Below are positions 61,338 through 64,000 of a stretch of 64,000 nucleotides of DNA, piece by piece (the stretch's first letter is position 1; each line of letters begins with the position of its first letter). Location of the stretch: positions 806,001-870,000 of the forward strand of contig NZ_CP080327.1 in NCBI RefSeq assembly GCF_019443285.1. Direction: 5' to 3'. The notes beneath the pieces were generated by a model that was not told the DNA's origin, did no database searches, and worked only from the letters and a program-made list of their open reading frames with translations. A program made the position numbers and the translations under genes. Origin of the DNA: Aquisediminimonas profunda (GTDB taxonomy: Bacteria; Pseudomonadota; Alphaproteobacteria; Sphingomonadales; Sphingomonadaceae).

Positions 61338-62212
61338 GCTACGACAATCCAACCGCGCTGGGCCGCTTTCTGGCCAACCCGCTTGCCCTTCTGGTTGCCG
61401 CACTTGCCGGCCTGATCCTGCTCATCAGCACGGTCTCGATCGTGCCTGAAACGAAACAGGGCGTTGTGCTTCGGCTGAGCAAGATCGACCGCGTCGTCAA
61501 CGGGTACAAGGAAGGCCAGGCCTTTGGCAGCACGGGTGCCGGCCTTGTCGCCAAGATCCCGTTCATCGAAGACATTGTCTGGATCGACAAACGCATTCTC
61601 GACGTGGACATGGATCCCCAACAGGTGCTGTCGACCGATCAGCTTCGCCTGAACGTCGATGCCTATGCGCGCTACCGGATTGTCGATCCGGTGCGGATGT
61701 ACAGTGCGGCGAGGACGGTCGAGAACGTCTCCGATGCGCTTCGCCCGATCCTGGGGTCGGCGCTGCGCAACGAGCTCGGCAAACGCAAGTTTGCGGAGTT
61801 GCTGAGCCCGGAGCGGGACCGTGTGATGGACAATATCCAGGCCGGACTTGAGCGCGTTGCGCAGCAATATGGCGCGGAAATCGTCGATGTGCGGATCAAG
61901 CGGGCAGACCTGCCCGAAGGTACGCCGCTCGATTCCGCCTATGAACGGATGCGGACCGCCCGAACCCAGGAAGCGCTGACGATTGAAGCTGATGGCTTCC
62001 GCCAGGCGCAGATCATCCGCGCAGAGGCCGACGCAAAATCGGCGCAGATCTATGCGGCCGCCTTTGGCAAGGATCCGGAATTCTACGATTTCTACCGGGC
62101 GATGCAGTCCTATCGGCAGACATTCGGGGTGAATGGTAAGACCAACGGGTCAACCAACATCATCCTTTCACCCGGGAATGACTATCTCAGCGAGTTCCGC
62201 GGGGGGAAGTGA
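61334..62212 (+). CDS. hflC: FtsH protease modulator HflC
   Basis: A 292-residue SPFH protein that partners HflK: one N-terminal membrane helix (LALLVAALAGLILLISTVSIV), VPETKQGVVLRLSKIDRVVN, RVVENV-type RMYSAARTVENVSDALRPILGSALRNELGKRKFAELLSPERDRVMDNI, and the conserved YRAMQSYRQTF plus a C-terminal SPGNDYL...EF, all matching HflC. ATG 61334 overlaps the hflK stop. Confidence 0.95.
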   Translation: MSYDNPTALGRFLANPLALLVAALAGLILLISTVSIVPETKQGVVLRLSKIDRVVNGYKEGQAFGSTGAGLVAKIPFIEDIVWIDKRILDVDMDPQQVLSTDQLRLNVDAYARYRIVDPVRMYSAARTVENVSDALRPILGSALRNELGKRKFAELLSPERDRVMDNIQAGLERVAQQYGAEIVDVRIKRADLPEGTPLDSAYERMRTARTQEALTIEADGFRQAQIIRAEADAKSAQIYAAAFGKDPEFYDFYRAMQSYRQTFGVNGKTNGSTNIILSPGNDYLSEFRGGK

Positions 62213-62311
62213 GCGCCAGGACATGTTCAATTCCGGTTAAGCCTGAATCTTGCATGTTGATGAACGGGAAAAAGGGGATGGCTCATTTTTTCAATCAGGA
62301 GGTTTGAATCC

Positions 62312-63847
62312 GTGCGTTACGCCTATGCAATAACATCCGCCCTTCTTCTTGGCGGCACTGCCGCTACCCTGGCTCTCCAGACGCCCGGTGGTGCGCAGAC
62401 CGCCCAGAATGAACCCGGCAGCATGATGGCTGCAAATGCGCCGCGTGCAGGCGCCCCCATGAGCTTTGCCGATCTGGCAGCGCGTCTCCAGCCCGCTGTG
62501 GTCAATATTTCGACGACGCAGCGCGTGCAGGTCAATAGCAATCCGTTTGCGGGCACGCCCTTTGGCGACCTGTTCGGCGGCGGCGACGCCAATGGTGGCC
62601 GACCCGTAACGCGTGAGGCGCAGTCACTCGGCTCGGGCTTCATCATTTCGCCTGACGGCTATATCGTGACGAACAACCATGTCATTTCCGGCGGCGAAGG
62701 CCCCGGGGCGGCGGCGGTTGCCTCGATCAAGGTCATCATGCCTGATCGCACCGAGTATGACGCGAAGCTGATCGGCCGCGATCCGACGTCGGACCTCGCC
62801 GTGCTCAAGATCAACGCCACCAACCTGCCCTTTGTACGATTTGGCGATTCGACAAAGACACGCGTGGGTGACTGGGTCGTTGCCATCGGTAATCCCTTCG
62901 GCCTTGGCGGAACCGTTACGGCAGGGATTGTCTCGGCCTTGCACCGCGTGACGGGACAAGGCGGCGCCTATGACCGCTACATCCAGACCGATGCCTCGAT
63001 CAACCAGGGCAATTCCGGGGGACCCATGTTCGACATCAACGGCAATGTGATCGGCATCAACACGATGATCTTTTCGCCAACCGGCGGAAATATCGGCATT
63101 GGCTTTGCCATCCCCGCTGAACAGGCCTTTCCGATCGTCGAAAAGCTGAAAGGCGGCGGCAAGATTGCCCGCGGCTATCTTGGCGTCGGCATCCAGCCGC
63201 TCGATGAAGGGATCGCCGATTCGCTTGGCATCGAGAAGAATCATGGCGAATTGATTGCGCGCGTCGAACCCGGGCAGGCAGCCGACAAGGCTGGCATCAA
63301 GCAAGGCGATGTCGTGGTGAAGGTCAATGGCCGCGAAGTGACTCCCGACCAGACCCTGTCCTATCTGGTTGCCAATCAGGCCGTCGGTTCGCGCGTGCCG
63401 ATCGAAGTGATCCGTGACGGACGCCGCCAGACGGTCACGGCCGTGATTGGAGAGCGGCCGTCGGAAGAAAAGCTCGCCAGCCTTGGCGCGGGCGGCGATC
63501 CCGGGCTTGATCCGGAGGATGAAAAGTCCAGCCAAACGGCCACGCGCGCGTCGCTTGGCCTCGCGCTGCAGACCCTGACGCCGGATATTTCACGCCAGCT
63601 CGGCCTGAACACCAATGTGAAGGGCGTCGTGATCGGTGCAGTCGATCCCTCAAGCGATGCAGCGACAAAAGGGCTTCAGCGCGGTGATGTGATCATTTCG
63701 GTCAATTACAAGCCAGCCAATACGCCCGCCGACGTTGCGGCAGCTGCAAATGCCGCCAAGTTGGCCGGACGCTCGAATGTGCTGCTGTTTGTGCAGCGCG
63801 GACAGAACCCTGCCCGCTATCTTGCAATAAAGCTCAAGCAGGGCTGA
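62312..63847 (+). CDS. degP: Periplasmic Do/DegP-type serine protease
   Basis: A 511-residue secreted protease-chaperone. Signal peptide (MRYAYAITSALLLGGTAATLALQ), catalytic triad H123 (NNHVIS), D161 (TSDLAVLK), S235 (NQGNSGGPMF), followed by two PDZ domains (from about 280: RGYLGVGIQPLDEG..., and KGVVIGAVDPSSDAATKGLQRGDVIISVN). Degrades or refolds misfolded envelope proteins. GTG 62312 is preceded by an ideal AGGAGGT at 62297-62303 and 8-base spacing. It lies 99 bases after hflC in an envelope quality-control cluster. Confidence 0.95.
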   Translation: MRYAYAITSALLLGGTAATLALQTPGGAQTAQNEPGSMMAANAPRAGAPMSFADLAARLQPAVVNISTTQRVQVNSNPFAGTPFGDLFGGGDANGGRPVTREAQSLGSGFIISPDGYIVTNNHVISGGEGPGAAAVASIKVIMPDRTEYDAKLIGRDPTSDLAVLKINATNLPFVRFGDSTKTRVGDWVVAIGNPFGLGGTVTAGIVSALHRVTGQGGAYDRYIQTDASINQGNSGGPMFDINGNVIGINTMIFSPTGGNIGIGFAIPAEQAFPIVEKLKGGGKIARGYLGVGIQPLDEGIADSLGIEKNHGELIARVEPGQAADKAGIKQGDVVVKVNGREVTPDQTLSYLVANQAVGSRVPIEVIRDGRRQTVTAVIGERPSEEKLASLGAGGDPGLDPEDEKSSQTATRASLGLALQTLTPDISRQLGLNTNVKGVVIGAVDPSSDAATKGLQRGDVIISVNYKPANTPADVAAAANAAKLAGRSNVLLFVQRGQNPARYLAIKLKQG

Positions 63848-63860
63848 TCTTAACACTGAT

Positions 63861-63922
63861 TCCCGCTTTGCTGTTGTGCTTGCGCTCGGCTATGCCGCTG
63901 CGCTCAAGCACAACAGCCGGGA
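63861..63922. repeat. Composite palindrome after degP
   Basis: GCTGTTGTGCTTG (63870-63882) and CAAGCACAACAGC (63905-63917) are a perfect 13-bp inverted repeat; the outer TCCCG/CGGGA extends it after a 4-base bulge, and the loop contains CGGC/GCCG. There is no T-run, so it is not an obvious intrinsic terminator. It separates degP from the next gene. Confidence 0.85.
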
Positions 63923-63935
63923 AGCCTGCTCCTTC

Positions 63936-64000
63936 ATGCGAAATCCGATGCGGTTACTGGGGCAAAGGCGATTCCTGCCCCTGTTCGTCACGCAGTTCCT
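63936..64000 (+). CDS. MFS transporter (LplT-like), N-terminal fragment
   Basis: Only 21 codons are inside the window. The reading frame MRNPMRLLGQRRFLPLFVTQFL resembles the first residues of lysophospholipid/MFS transporters of the LplT type, whose conserved start is RRFLPLFVTQFLGAFNDN. The gene runs off the right edge. Start ATG 63936. Confidence 0.6.
   Translation, partial: MRNPMRLLGQRRFLPLFVTQF

Overview
This 64 kb window looks like ordinary chromosomal backbone of a sphingomonad (Alphaproteobacteria, Sphingomonadales). The evidence is a high-GC sequence with GTG/TTG starts and many 4-base ATGA/GTGA gene overlaps, MipZ and DivK cell-cycle proteins, an NDUFS4-like complex I subunit, a circularly permuted two-piece tmRNA whose tag reads ANDNEALAIAA, and small families typical of the order (DUF3572, DUF6356, short SufD). 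I found no insertion sequence, prophage, CRISPR array, tRNA or rRNA.

Layout. 1-2.7 kb (minus): start of a Lhr-like helicase, phosphoglucomutase/phosphomannomutase, a membrane J-protein and mipZ. 2.8-7.2 kb: panC, a Sel1 protein, a DUF3572-HAD-RidA-acetyltransferase operon, divK and rpmG. 7.3-8.7 kb: permuted tmRNA, an Rrf2 regulator with its own inverted repeat, and mscL. 8.8-11.6 kb: lemA-TPM-TPM-Nudix and the NDUFS4-like gene. 11.7-19.3 kb: hrpB and ispB (minus), chorismate mutase, and a dnaJ-like/brkB/fabI/aroC operon. 19.3-24.9 kb (minus): yggT, argB, queuosine-precursor transporter, epoxide hydrolase, hydroxyacyl-CoA dehydrogenase, cobalamin adenosyltransferase, HIG1-like protein and gluQ. 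25-29.4 kb: HNH protein, pgl, quinone reductase and modABC. 29.4-41.7 kb: ABC-F ATPase, PepSY protein, an OmpR/histidine kinase pair, Mur-ligase-like protein, dicarboxylate symporter, YjgN and M48 proteins, and a small-gene operon ending in gloA-gloB. 42.2-46.7 kb (minus): pyrD-ggt-fadD.

46.7-54.8 kb is the most interesting stretch. It holds two tandem, mutually similar small-RNA candidates, each with a rho-independent terminator, followed by two paralogous AraC-type regulators and an eight-gene SUF iron-sulfur operon. That operon is read from an apparently leaderless regulator gene whose promoter spacer is a perfect 7+7 inverted repeat, and it contains an acetyltransferase gene between sufB and sufC. 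54.8-64 kb: an S8 protease-autotransporter, an HAD nucleotidase plus dapD, a CoA-binding protein, the Mrp Fe-S carrier ATPase, hflK-hflC-degP (membrane and periplasmic protein quality control), a long palindrome, and the first codons of an MFS transporter.

Functionally the window mixes central metabolism (sugar phosphate, pantothenate, arginine, lysine, aromatic amino acids, pyrimidine, fatty acids), envelope maintenance, cofactor biogenesis (Fe-S, molybdate, cobalamin, queuosine) and trans-translation. Gene functions are inferred from recognisable motifs and family resemblance; no database search was run. The two small RNAs and the operator sites rest on sequence pattern only.
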